Both the position numbers and the translations under genes were made by a program. The notes under the pieces were generated by a model. That model searched no databases. It was given only the letters and a program-made list of their open reading frames with translations, and was not told the DNA's origin. Shown piece by piece: positions 1-7,125 of a DNA stretch of 64,000 nt. Each line of letters starts with the position of its first letter. Position 1 is the stretch's first letter. Origin of the DNA: DASQZT01 sp963728965 (lineage in GTDB: Bacteria; Acidobacteriota; Terriglobia; Bryobacterales; Bryobacteraceae). The stretch covers positions 248,001 through 312,000 of the forward strand of contig CAVSMH010000001.1 in NCBI GenBank assembly GCA_963728965.1, given 5' to 3'.

Positions 1-87
1 TGAAGTACGGTTTGGTGGTCGATAAGTTTCTCAGTGAAGTGGAGGTCCTGATCAAACCGCTAGCAGGCGGTCTGGAGCAATGCAAGG
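1..87 (+). pseudogene. cheA: CheA-like histidine kinase, C-terminal part before the IS3 insertion (partial)
   Basis: Reading in the third frame from base 3 gives a peptide with GLVVDKFL and EVLIKPL. This resembles the end of the CheW-like regulatory (P5) domain of the chemotaxis kinase CheA, which couples the kinase to receptors through CheW. The gene enters from outside the window and is broken at base 87 by the IS3-family element. Its last codons lie at 1850-1944, and the two parts join in frame once the element and one 3-bp target duplicate are removed. Calling it CheA, not another CheW-domain protein, rests on these motifs plus the downstream chemotaxis-type gene. Confidence 0.75.
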
Positions 88-125
88 TGGACTTGTCCCG
101 ATTTTTGAGACAAACAGTTAAGACA
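88..125 (+). repeat. Left terminal inverted repeat of the IS3 element
   Basis: This end pairs with the reverse complement of 1810-1846. The inner part, GAGACAAA.AGTTAAGACA, is nearly identical. The outer part differs by a few substitutions and one gap. Confidence 0.85.
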
Positions 126-153
126 CAAATTCCATTGAATGGAGAATTGTGTC

Positions 154-516
154 ATGGGGCTGTCACGACGAACTTTCACGCGTGAGGAGAAATTGGCCGC
201 CATCCGACGGCTGGAGACGGGGTCCTCGATTGCCGAGGTGGCGCGGGCATTTGAGGTGAACCCGAATGTCCTGCATCGCTGGCGCCGGGAATTCCGTGAA
301 GGACCGGGCAATGCGTTTCCGGGCTTGGGAAAGCAGCGGTGGGATGATACCGAGCAGGCCAAGCTGGAGCGGAAAATCGGCCAGCAAACCCTGGAGATCG
401 ATTTTTTAAAGCGCAGCTTGCAACGCATCGAGGAACAGCGGAGGTTGCAGGCATTGACTGGAAAGCCGCGATCTACGGGAACATCCAGGAGCAAGTCCGG
501 AGGGAAACGAGCATGA
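154..516 (+). CDS. IS3-family transposase OrfA
   Basis: This protein of about 120 aa has an N-terminal helix-turn-helix (SIAEVARAFEVNPNVLHRWR) and a C-terminal coiled-coil with leucine heptads, as in IS3 OrfA, which binds the element ends. ATG 154 is preferred over ATG 139 because GGAG at 141-144 is well spaced from it. The stop overlaps the orfB ATG as ATGA at 513-516. A slippery heptamer at 402-408 lies in the correct phase to make an OrfAB fusion. The gene appears intact. Confidence 0.9.
   Translation: MGLSRRTFTREEKLAAIRRLETGSSIAEVARAFEVNPNVLHRWRREFREGPGNAFPGLGKQRWDDTEQAKLERKIGQQTLEIDFLKRSLQRIEEQRRLQALTGKPRSTGTSRSKSGGKRA
402..408 (+). promoter_or_regulatory. Candidate programmed -1 ribosomal frameshift site
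   Basis: The heptamer T TTT TTA falls in the orfA zero frame as ..T-TTT-TTA, the X-XXY-YYZ form. Slipping back one base enters the orfB frame, which has no stop from 408 to the orfB start at 513. The result would be the OrfAB transposase typical of IS3. I have not folded the downstream RNA for a stimulatory structure. Confidence 0.6.
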
Positions 517-1361
517 GCATCGCCGAGATGTGCGCGCTGGCCCATCTGAGCCGGGCCGGCTACTACCGGTTCCTGACCACGCCGGCCGCCGGGGATAAGG
601 ACATCGATCTACGGGATGCCATCCAGCGGATCGCCTTGGAGTTTCCCGCCTATGGACGGCCACGCATGACCGAAGAACTGCACCGGCGCGGCTGGCAGGT
701 CGGGCCGAACCGGGTGTACCGCCTGATGCGGGAGGACAATCTGCTGTGCCTGCGGCGACGGAAGTTCCTGGTGACCACGAACTCCAATCACAGTCGGCCG
801 GTGTACCCGAACCTGGCGCGCGGGATGGCGTTGACCGACATCGATCAACTGTGGGTGGCGGACATCACCTACATTCGACTGGCAGCGGAGTTCGTGTATC
901 TAGCTGTCATCTTGGATGCCTACTCGCGGCGGGTGATTGGCTGGGCGCTGGACCGAACGTTGGAGGACGAGCTTACCATCGCAGCGCTTCGCATGGCGCT
1001 TGAGCGGCGCATACCGGCGCCGGGTTTGGTGCATCATTCTGACCGCGGCGTGCAGTACGCCTCACAAGACTACACGGACCTGCTGAAGAGCCGGGACATC
1101 ACCATCAGCATGAGTCGCAAGGGAAATCCGTTCGACAATGCGGCCTGCGAATCGTTCATGAAGACCCTCAAATATGAGGAGGTGTATCGCCAGGAATACC
1201 GCGATCTGGCGGAGGCGCGGGCTTCCATAAAGCACTTCCTGGAACGGGTGTACAACCGCAAACGCCTCCATTCGGCGCTCGGCTACCGGCCGCCGGTGGA
1301 GTTTGAACAACAGTTGTTGGGCCAGGCAGCAACCACGAGCGCATGCCGCCGCGCCCTATGA
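513..1361 (+). CDS. IS3-family transposase OrfB (DDE integrase core)
   Basis: This 282-aa protein has the HTH_21 segment near residues 25-85 and an rve integrase core. Visible catalytic motifs are WVADITYI (first Asp), HHSDRGVQYAS (second Asp) and the DNAACESFMKTLK segment with the Glu. The C-terminal YNRKRLHSALGYRPPVEFE motif is characteristic of IS3 OrfB. It catalyses transposition through a circular intermediate. The gene is full length, overlaps orfA by 4 nt, and its frame is open back to the slippery site, so the active product is probably the OrfAB fusion. Confidence 0.93.
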   Translation: MSIAEMCALAHLSRAGYYRFLTTPAAGDKDIDLRDAIQRIALEFPAYGRPRMTEELHRRGWQVGPNRVYRLMREDNLLCLRRRKFLVTTNSNHSRPVYPNLARGMALTDIDQLWVADITYIRLAAEFVYLAVILDAYSRRVIGWALDRTLEDELTIAALRMALERRIPAPGLVHHSDRGVQYASQDYTDLLKSRDITISMSRKGNPFDNAACESFMKTLKYEEVYRQEYRDLAEARASIKHFLERVYNRKRLHSALGYRPPVEFEQQLLGQAATTSACRRAL

Positions 1362-1809
1362 CATCGACGCATCATATGAATGGCGGAAGCAAAGGCGCCC
1401 TATACAGGGAAACTCGACAAGCGACCGGCAGCTACGTGGTCCGGATTGTAATCGCCACAGCCGAGTTTGCGCCGATGCCTCCCCACTGGCCGGGCTACCC
1501 CGGCGGTCTCATTCTGACGGCCATCAGAATGCGTTTTTCAAGGCATGGCGGAATCTATCTGGTCCGATGTGGTATGAAAACCAAACCCCAGGCCGGGAGC
1601 CGTGCCGCCTCCCGTCGGTCGGCCCCGAACCCGGGTAGCAGAGCGTGTCGGGAGGACCGCGCTCCATCTCATCGTCCGCAGATGAGTTCCGGCCGGCTAT
1701 TCCTTGATCGGGGTGCTCGCCAGCAGAGCCCGTCTCCGCTTCACCGGCAGCTTCATCCTAAAACCGTTCCGGGATGGGGCACAATGAAATGGCAGCGAAC
1801 GGTCAACAG

Positions 1810-1846
1810 TGTCTTAACTATTTGTCTCAGCAAACGGGGCAATGCA
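1810..1846 (-). repeat. Right terminal inverted repeat of the IS3 element
   Basis: This is the complement of the left end (88-125) and is followed by the target duplicate AGG at 1847-1849. Confidence 0.85.
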
Positions 1847-1849
1847 AGG

Positions 1850-1944
1850 AGTTTCAAGGCGCCGCCATCATGGGAGACGGACGGGTAGTGCTTGTCTTGA
1901 ATGCACTGGAGTGCCACACCTTGGATCGAACCGCATGCAGTTAG
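1850..1944 (+). pseudogene. cheA: CheA-like kinase, last codons displaced by the IS3 insertion
   Basis: Codon 87+1850-1851 rejoins the upstream fragment. The following residues include FQGAAIMGDGRVVLVLN, which matches the G-x-I-M/L-G-D-G-R-V-x-L-I-L-D signature closing the CheA regulatory domain. The frame ends at TAG 1942-1944. The stop overlaps the start of the next gene (ATG 1935), so the two genes were translationally coupled before the insertion. Confidence 0.8.
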
Positions 1945-2420
1945 CCGAGCAACCCGAAGTCCAGCCTGGAGTTACGCCGTTCTGGGGGCGTCCCTCAGCC
2001 TGGCTGCGAACTGCGCTTCAAGTAGGTGCGATTGGCCGCGAGAAAGCGGGCGCGAACGATTTGGAGGGAAACCTCTGGGCAGGTACGCTTGCGCAGGTGA
2101 TTGCGGATCTCGATCATCTGAACCACAACACAGAAAAAGATTTCTTGAGAATCGGCGAAAAGCTGGGTGAGTTTATCGAGGCTGTAAATCTGATTTCGTG
2201 TGACCTCAGATCTCTGGCGAGCCTGATTTCAGGAGAGCACGGCCTGCGCGCCTCGCAGGCGCTTACGTCCGCCCTCGATCATTCTCGCGAGATGGCCGCA
2301 CGTGTCGAAGAAGGCAACGCCCTACTGAGCAGCATGCGCCAAGACGCCCGCCTGCTGAAGCAGAATATATACGGATTCGAGGGAACCAGTGCCCGACGCG
2401 GTCGGTGTCCGCGCCGGTGA
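1935..2420 (+). pseudogene. Chemotaxis-associated (receptor-like) helical protein, truncated
   Basis: The ATG at 1935 overlaps the cheA stop. The predicted protein is soluble and helical, with heptad-like stretches (DHLNHNTEKDFLRIGEKLGEF and later segments). It resembles the N-terminal part of acidobacterial proteins annotated as methyl-accepting chemotaxis proteins that follow cheA; that resemblance is from memory. Credible sequence stops near 2385. The remaining dozen residues are arginine-rich frame noise beyond the junction with the serine recombinase fragment. No transmembrane segment is visible. The expected C-terminal signalling hairpin is absent, so the protein is probably non-functional. 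Confidence 0.55.
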
Positions 2421-2911
2421 TCGAGAACGCGGTCATCGACCAGATTCGCGGCATCGCGGCAAATCCGGCGGTGGTAGATGAGGTGGTCCGTGATCTTGAT
2501 GAGAAGCGGGTTGCTGGTGTCGACGGACTGGAACGGGAGAAGCGGGTCATGGAGGGCGAACTTCAGCGGCTCGGGCAGGAGATCGCCGGTCTCATCCGCA
2601 TGAATGGAAAGCTGGCCGCCGATCGCATGGCCGACCTGCAAGACAGGGTATCGGTGGTCGAGCGGCAGCTCCGCGAGGTGCGCGAGCAGTTGGCGGAGTC
2701 GGTCGGGCAGACGGTGGACGCCGCCAGCGTGCGGAAGACGCTCCGCGAGTTCGACGCCATCTGGTCAGAGATGACGCCGCGCGAACAAGAAAAGTTCGTG
2801 AAGACATTGGTTGAGCGCGTCTCGTACGACGGAGCGACGGGCACGGTAACGGTCGGCTTCCGCACCGCCGGAATCAGGCAACTTTGCGCTGAGGTGATGA
2901 CGAACAAATGA
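2405..2911 (+). pseudogene. Large serine recombinase, C-terminal fragment
   Basis: About 165 residues match the C-terminal coiled-coil and end region of large serine recombinases: VIENAVIDQIRGIAANPA near the start, a heptad helix in the middle, then FDAIWSEMTPREQEKFVKTLVERVSYDG. The N-terminal resolvase domain with the catalytic Ser and the DNA-binding recombinase domain are both missing. The fragment starts at the junction (about 2385-2400) that truncates the chemotaxis gene. The native start is lost; the GTG used here is only the first possible one. Its stop overlaps the next ATG (ATGA 2908-2911). Confidence 0.8.
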
Positions 2912-3681
2912 CAATACAATCCCATGGACTCGAAGTAAGAGTCCGATTGCAGCCGACAGTCCGGGAGATCAGCCGGCGGCCGAAGAAGAGTACACAAGCG
3001 GTCGCGCCTGTGCCAAAGCGTGGCCGGTTCCCGAGGATCACACAGGTGGTGGCGCTCGCCCTTCACTTTCAGGAGATGATCGACAGTCCCGAGATTCGCG
3101 GACACACGGACCTCGCGCGGCTCGGCTGTGTTAGCCGCGAACGCATCAGCCAGATCATGATGCTCACGTGGCTCGCGCCGGACATCCAGGAGGAAATCGT
3201 AAGATTGCCGCAGTCCCCGGGAGGCCGTTTTTACGTCGGTGAGGCAATGCTTCGCCCGATCGCCCGGCTGCCTCTATGGGACGACCAGCGAGAATGTTGG
3301 CGCGGCGTGCTTGGCAGCCACGAGCTCCGGTATCATCAAGGAAGGCGAAGCATGAGCCTTGAGGAAGCCATTCTGGAGAAGGTCCGCCGTCTTCCACCGG
3401 CGAAGCAGGAGGAGGTTCTGCGTTTCGCGGACGGCCTACAGCACCGATCACCCGTAAGAATGGTTCCGTCCCGCGACCGAAGCCGTGAAATGGATTGGCT
3501 TAAGGAAAACCGCGCCAAGTATGCGGATCAATGGGTGGTTGTGGAAGGTGACCGCCTGATCGCCGCGGATGTGGACGCACACAAGGTTTTTGCGGCGGCC
3601 AAAGCTGCGGGCATCGAAGTCCCCTTTCTGGTGCGCGTGCTTCCCGAAGATCCGCTCCCGTTCGTTGGGGGTTGGGTGTAG
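2908..3681 (+). CDS. Fused reading frame: recombinase-associated HTH protein plus DUF5678-type domain
   Basis: Residues 1-145 carry a helix-turn-helix segment (DLARLGCVSRERISQIMMLTWLAP), a type of small protein commonly found just downstream of large serine recombinases. Translation continues without a stop into an unrelated C-terminal domain that has its own good start at 3352 (see that entry). The two parts probably became one frame by deletion of the end of the first gene. The first part overlaps the recombinase stop by 4 nt, as in an operon. Its exact role in integration or regulation is unknown. Confidence 0.55.
   Translation: MTIQSHGLEVRVRLQPTVREISRRPKKSTQAVAPVPKRGRFPRITQVVALALHFQEMIDSPEIRGHTDLARLGCVSRERISQIMMLTWLAPDIQEEIVRLPQSPGGRFYVGEAMLRPIARLPLWDDQRECWRGVLGSHELRYHQGRRSMSLEEAILEKVRRLPPAKQEEVLRFADGLQHRSPVRMVPSRDRSREMDWLKENRAKYADQWVVVEGDRLIAADVDAHKVFAAAKAAGIEVPFLVRVLPEDPLPFVGGWV
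3352..3681 (+). CDS. DUF2281/DUF5678-type small protein (likely independent gene)
   Basis: ATG 3352 is preceded by AAGGAAGGCGAAGC, a good ribosome binding site, and starts a 109-aa protein. Residues 1-25 resemble DUF2281 (SLEEAILEKVRRLPPAKQEEVLRF). Residues 50-105 resemble DUF5678 (WVVVEGDRLIAADVDAHKVFAAAKAAGIEVPFLVRV). Such proteins often sit beside retropepsin-like proteases, as here, where the next ORF begins 3 nt after the stop. Function is unknown; an antitoxin-like or regulatory role is only a guess. Confidence 0.6.
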   Translation: MSLEEAILEKVRRLPPAKQEEVLRFADGLQHRSPVRMVPSRDRSREMDWLKENRAKYADQWVVVEGDRLIAADVDAHKVFAAAKAAGIEVPFLVRVLPEDPLPFVGGWV

Positions 3682-3683
3682 GG

Positions 3684-4088
3684 ATGCCCCTATCGCTCAA
3701 CTTCGAAGCTTCACATCGCTATGCCTCCACCGATGGAATCGATATTCCAATCGAGCTTCGCGTTGGCAACCAGAGAGTCGAGCTGATAGCGAGGCTGGAC
3801 ACGGGTGCAGCGCATTGCATTTTCGACCGCAGGTACGGTGAAGAGCTTGGGTTGGATGTCGAATCGGGACGACCTCAGCGTTTCCGAACCATGGCAGGCT
3901 CGTTCGTGGCCTATGAACACGAGGTCACTCTTCATACGCTCGGCATCGAGTTCTCAGCAGTTGTTTTTTTCGCTCAGGATCCGGCATTCAGCAAGAGTTT
4001 TGTCGGCCGGTCTGGTTGGCTTGACCGTCTTCGCGTCGGGATTGTCGACTATGATCGCTTGCTGTTTCTGAGCGCCTACGAGTCGTAA
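3684..4088 (+). CDS. Retropepsin-like aspartyl protease domain protein
   Basis: This 134-aa protein contains IARLDTGAAHCIFDR, matching the D-T/S-G-A active-site loop of single-domain retroviral-type aspartyl proteases. It has a second hydrophobic strand pair (IEFSAVVFF) and ends DRLRVGIVDYDRLLFLS. Such proteins are expected to act as homodimers; the substrate is unknown. It starts 2 nt after the DUF5678 stop, suggesting co-transcription, and its 3' end overlaps the convergent DUF433 frame. It is full length for this family. Confidence 0.7.
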   Translation: MPLSLNFEASHRYASTDGIDIPIELRVGNQRVELIARLDTGAAHCIFDRRYGEELGLDVESGRPQRFRTMAGSFVAYEHEVTLHTLGIEFSAVVFFAQDPAFSKSFVGRSGWLDRLRVGIVDYDRLLFLSAYES

Positions 4089-4389
4089 CCGAACGTTTCT
4101 TGGCTTCCTTGATCCGCTGCTGCAACTCAGGATCGGCGGGTTTGGCGGCGCGCTCCAGTTCCTCCCACTTTTTTTCCAGATTACGGAGATAGGCTCCGGC
4201 TTCGTCCTGGTGTCCGAGGTAGAAGGCGATGGCACCATGGATCTGTTCCAGAGACAGTGTGGGGAAGTTCTCGCGGATTGTCTGCGCTGAGGTGCCATCC
4301 CGATATTCGTAGATGATGGAAGCCAATGAAACACGGCTGCCGGCCAGGTAATAGGCACCATTGCGCATTTCGACGAATTCGCGCTGCAT
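3988..4389 (-). CDS. DUF433-family protein (antitoxin-like), C-terminus read through
   Basis: The first 60 residues contain GAYYLAGSRVSLASIIYEYRDGTSAQTIRENFP and LEQIHGAIAFYL, the DUF433 helix-turn-helix signature. A Lys/Glu-rich helix follows to about residue 90. Beyond that (below about 4120) the frame is antisense to the protease gene and Arg/Ser-rich, so the original stop has probably been lost. DUF433 proteins usually precede a DUF5615 PIN-like toxin, but none is present. ATG 4389 is chosen because homology begins at MQREFVEMRNGAYYL. Confidence 0.65.
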   Translation of the reverse strand: MQREFVEMRNGAYYLAGSRVSLASIIYEYRDGTSAQTIRENFPTLSLEQIHGAIAFYLGHQDEAGAYLRNLEKKWEELERAAKPADPELQQRIKEAKKRSVTTRRRSETASDHSRQSRREDGQANQTGRQNSC

Positions 4390-4605
4390 TGAGACTACCT
4401 CTCCTATTTTGGCTCCGTTTGCGGTCGCAGGCTGGCGCACTCGAATGTGGCTGTCCAGAGACGCCGGCTCGGTGTGAACTGCAGCGGGCCGGAGTCCATA
4501 CTCATCCAGATCCGCAGGCGCTGGCCAAGGCGCAGTACATCCTTGTCGTCTCCGCGGCGGTGGAGTTTGCCGCCGCTCCGTAGGAACTCAAGCAACACAC
4601 TCCCC
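4390..4605. other. Unassigned junction region
   Basis: About 215 bp between the DUF433 gene and the methyltransferase fragment show no recognisable gene on either strand. Short open frames exist both ways but have no family motif. It is probably the scar between two rearranged pieces. Confidence 0.4.
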
Positions 4606-5604
4606 TCAGCCGTGGGTACCCCGTGCGTGTCGTTCTCGATTGCTGGAAGACGAGGCGGCCTGGATGACCCGCGTGGCAACCTGGCCCTCGAATTTTGCCG
4701 GCTTGCTGGCCGCCTTCGGCCCCGTTGGGTTGTCTGGGAAAACGTTCCCGGAGTTCTGTCCTCGAACGGAGGCAGGGACTTTGGCACCATCCTCGCGGCG
4801 CTGGCGAACCTCGGGTATGGTTGCGCCTGGCGGGTGCTGGACGCTCAGTTCTTCGGAGTGCCCCAGCGTCGCCGTCGCGTCTTCGTTGTCGGACATCTTG
4901 GAGACTGGCGACGTGCCACGGCGGTACTTCTTGAGCGCGAGAGCATGCGCGGGAATCCTCCGGCGCGCCGCAAGGCGCGGGAAGAAGTTGCCGGCGCTCT
5001 TGGCGGCGGCTCTGGAGCACGTGGCTGGTGTGACGACCTCGACCGGGCCGGAGCGTTCGTAGCTCACGCTTTGAACGGCAAGGGCGGCAGCGGGCGGATG
5101 GACGGCGAGAGCGAGACGTTCGTGGCGCATCCGCTCAGCGGAGAAGGATTCGATGCCAGCGAGGATGGCACAGGCCGAGGCACGCCACTGGTCGCAGCCT
5201 TCTCGGCGAAGGATCACGGCGCGGACGCCGGTGGTCTCGCTCCTACCCTTCGGGCCATGCCGCATGACCGCAGTCACGCGAACGGCGGTGGGCAGATTGC
5301 GGTGTGCGTACAACAGGGGCAGACCGGCGTCCGCGAATACGACACCGCCGGCACGGTGCGCTCCGACGCTCCGGGCACGCAGCCGGGCGGGAGTCTCATA
5401 CGCCTTCGCATGGCGGTGCGGCGACTGATGCCGCGTGAGTGCGAACGGCTCCAGGGACTTCCGGACGACTGGACGCTGATCCCGTACCGTGGCAAACCCG
5501 CCGCCGATGGGCCGCGCTACCGGGCCATCGGCAACTCCATGGCGGTGCCGGTGATGCGGCGGATCGGGAGACGAATGCAAATGGTGGAGGCAGTCTGTGG
5601 CTGA
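4606..5604 (+). pseudogene. Cytosine-C5 DNA methyltransferase (phage type), lacks N-terminus
   Basis: The frame contains C5-methyltransferase motif IV (GTPCVSFSIAG, catalytic Cys), motif VI (WVVWENVPGV), motif VIII (FFGVPQRRRRVFVVG), the conserved ECERLQGLPDDW and the terminal motif IX/X region (RYRAIGNSMAVPVM). Motifs I-III, which bind S-adenosylmethionine, should lie upstream but are absent. Sequence before 4606 in this frame is not methyltransferase-like, so the gene is 5'-truncated and probably inactive. Phage-type enzymes of this class methylate cytosines to protect phage DNA. A small ORF overlaps its stop (GTG 5597). Confidence 0.85.
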
Positions 5605-5690
5605 TTCGGCTTCATTGCAGGAGCGGTCGTTCGGGAAGATTGCGGTGCCAGTTCCGGGCACGCCTGTGCGGTTGTCCTGCGCGGCGGGCG
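5597..5690 (+). pseudogene. Short 5' fragment of an unidentified gene after the methyltransferase
   Basis: A GTG at 5597 overlaps the methyltransferase stop. The first 30 residues (including FGKIAVPVPGTPVRLS) look like real protein with beta-strand character. After about 5690 the frame becomes the antisense of a minus-strand gene start, so the gene is cut here. It could be a small phage structural protein, but I do not recognise it with certainty. Confidence 0.35.
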
Positions 5691-5742
5691 TCGCGTCGTG
5701 GGCAGTGATGTTGTTGTCGGTGTCTAGGGTAAACGTCGTCAT
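5670..5742 (-). pseudogene. DUF3489-type protein, N-terminal fragment
   Basis: ATG 5742 follows GGAGAC and begins MTTFTLDTDNNITAH, which resembles the start of DUF3489 proteins that I recall from phage and plasmid contexts. After about 24 residues the frame runs into sequence antisense to the plus-strand fragment at 5597, so the rest is lost. It starts 15 nt after the stop of the frameshifted gene at 5758-6241, suggesting a former operon. Confidence 0.45.
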
Positions 5743-5757
5743 GGTTGGTCTCCTGTT

Positions 5758-6241
5758 TCAAAATTCGATCTCGTCGACAATCCGGCGCGCTTCGTCGTCG
5801 GTGAGGCGGCCCTTGAGGCCTCCCTGCTTGATCCATCCGTCAACAGCAGTCTGGACAGCATTCCAGAAGTCCGTTTCGTTGTAGTCAAAGGGGCGCTCGA
5901 ACGCGCCGCCGTACCCGTTGGCGTCCGTGTAGCCGTGCAGTTCGCTGAAGGAGGCGCAGGTGCGGGGAACCGTCCCGGCGGCAACGTCGGCGAGGATTCG
6001 GCTTTGGCCCGTTCCACAACCCGATGTAACTCGTCGGCGCTGAAGTCCGGGTATCGCGGGTTGCGGACCGGCTCGGGGCACCCTTCTCCGGCCGGCGTCG
6101 CATCCGAGCGGAGGCGACCGGCCGTCCGGATGCGAATCTCGCGGCCGGTGGCGAGGTTGGTGCCGTACCAGCCACCGCGTGGGGTTCGCGAGTAATGCGG
6201 ACTTTGGCCAGCGTTCCGCTGTCAAGCCCCAATCGCAGCAT
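5758..6241 (-). pseudogene. Unidentified gene decayed by two frameshifts
   Basis: Credible protein sequence occupies all three minus frames in turn. The first frame runs MLRLGLDSGTLAKVRITR from 6241. A second holds GGWYGTNLATGREIRIRT through ADELHRVVERAKAE (about 6185-5970). A third holds ELHGYTDANGYGGAFERPF to the stop at 5758. This needs a one-base shift near 6185-6190 and another near 5965-5975. Reconstructed, it is a soluble protein of about 160 aa that I cannot assign. It is likely a plasmid or phage accessory gene, given its neighbours. Confidence 0.55.
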
Positions 6242-6250
6242 CCCGACGCC

Positions 6251-6379
6251 GGAGTGCGCGAGCAGATTCAGGCGCTCTGGTTGCGGTGGACCGATGAAGC
6301 CGACGCCAGTGGCCTGACGGAGTTCTACGGCATCCAGGCGCTGGCGTGCCGGTCGGTGATGGAACCCCCGGAGGTTTAG
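6251..6379 (+). pseudogene. Lambda-type phage portal protein fragment
   Basis: About 42 residues (REQIQALWLRWTDEADASG followed by FYGIQALACRSVME) resemble the internal segment of lambda-family portal proteins, which form the DNA entry ring of the capsid. There is no start, and the frame stops at 6377-6379 where the family continues. It is only a fragment of the usual 480-530 aa. With the C5 methyltransferase it points to a decayed prophage. Confidence 0.6.
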
Positions 6380-6436
6380 CGCATTGTGGCCAGAATAGCT
6401 GGATTACAATGAATGCACTTGAGCGGAGGATACCCG

Positions 6437-6529
6437 ATGGACCTCCCGTCGATCCAGCGGCAGACGGATGCGGAGGGGCTGGATTACTTCGAAGTTCCCG
6501 TCACTTTTACGGAGATTGGCGAGGAATGA
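6437..6529 (+). CDS. Small ORF of 30 aa, unknown
   Basis: ATG 6437 is preceded by GAGCGGAGGA at a usable distance. The peptide (MDLPSIQRQTDAEGLDYF..) ends in an ATGA overlap at 6526. Composition is protein-like, but no family is recognised. It may be a truncated phage gene start, with the frame lost after 6529. Confidence 0.35.
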   Translation: MDLPSIQRQTDAEGLDYFEVPVTFTEIGEE

Positions 6530-6669
6530 CTCCAATACGGTTTGGCTGTTGCCCCCATTCGGACAGGGCGCGCCCAAAGCGTTTGAAACAAAACCAGAGA
6601 TTCTTGTTCCGGCGATGGTCGCCGGCTGGACGCAGTGTGATCCGCCAACGGCCGAGGAGGTAACGACCA

Positions 6670-6813
6670 ATGTCCACGACTAGACTCCAGGAACTCCTGA
6701 TCGGCTTTGGTAAGGGCAAACAGACCGACATTGCGACCGCCAACTTGGTTGCGACCGTCTGGCAGTTGAAGAAGCTCAACGCCCAGCTCGCCAATCCGAA
6801 GCTCAACACGTAG
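6670..6813 (+). CDS. Small ORF of 47 aa, unknown (phage-like context)
   Basis: ATG 6670 follows GAGGAGG (6655-6661), a strong ribosome binding site. The 47-aa product (MSTTRLQELLIGFGKGKQTD.. ending LNAQLANPKLNT) is compositionally normal and helical. I do not recognise the family. Its last codons abut the IS630 fragment on the opposite strand, so it may be 3'-truncated. Confidence 0.4.
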   Translation: MSTTRLQELLIGFGKGKQTDIATANLVATVWQLKKLNAQLANPKLNT

Positions 6814-6928
6814 CGGCCGCCAGGACGATACGGCAACGCAACGCCACCTGCTGAGGAGTGCCGTGCGCCGCAGTCCACTGCTGGAGCTTCTGCTGCTCCA
6901 CATCGGAAATCTGACACGACTTCCCCAC
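6803..6928 (-). pseudogene. IS630-type transposase N-terminal fragment
   Basis: From GTG 6928 the frame reads a 41-aa peptide including KLQQWTAAHGTPQQVALRCR and IVLAAA. This resembles the start of IS630-family helix-turn-helix transposases. It stops at 6803 right at the junction with the small plus-strand ORF. The DDE domain is missing, so only the DNA-binding head of the gene survives. Confidence 0.65.
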
Positions 6929-6929
6929 A

Positions 6930-7125
6930 CCTCAGGATAGCGCGGCCCGGATTGTTATGTCTAGTTATTTGTTGGACACTACACTAGCGTGTTCGTTGGA
7001 CTGAAGCTGCACCCGGAACTCACCGAAATCGTTGCGCAAAATGGGATGATTCCAATACCCAACAGCCTGCGCGAGGCCTTTGGCGAATGGCTAGACCCTC
7101 CAACAATCGCGAGGATCCATGCTGT
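6930..7125. other. Unassigned junction region between IS fragments
   Basis: The stretch contains a short plus-strand peptide-like segment (LHPELTEIVAQNGMIPIPNS at about 7005-7065) that looks like a coding remnant but matches no family I recognise. No complete gene is visible. Confidence 0.35.

Larger units (their letters stand above)
88..1846 (+). mobile_element. IS3-family insertion sequence, complete
   Basis: The element is bounded by imperfect 37-38 bp inverted repeats (88-125 and 1810-1846), each starting TG, and by a 3-bp direct repeat AGG (85-87 and 1847-1849). It encodes the standard overlapping orfA/orfB pair. At about 1.76 kb it is long for IS3, because some 450 bp lie between the orfB stop (1361) and the right repeat. 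That tail is readable as an ORF but has no recognisable domain, and may be vestigial or structural. Intact genes, ends and target duplication suggest recent insertion. It interrupts a cheA-like gene. Confidence 0.9.

Noticed and set aside
4404..4790. Minus-strand frame of 128 codons over the methyltransferase start
   Set aside because: Most of it is antisense to the methyltransferase fragment; the remainder has no family pattern.
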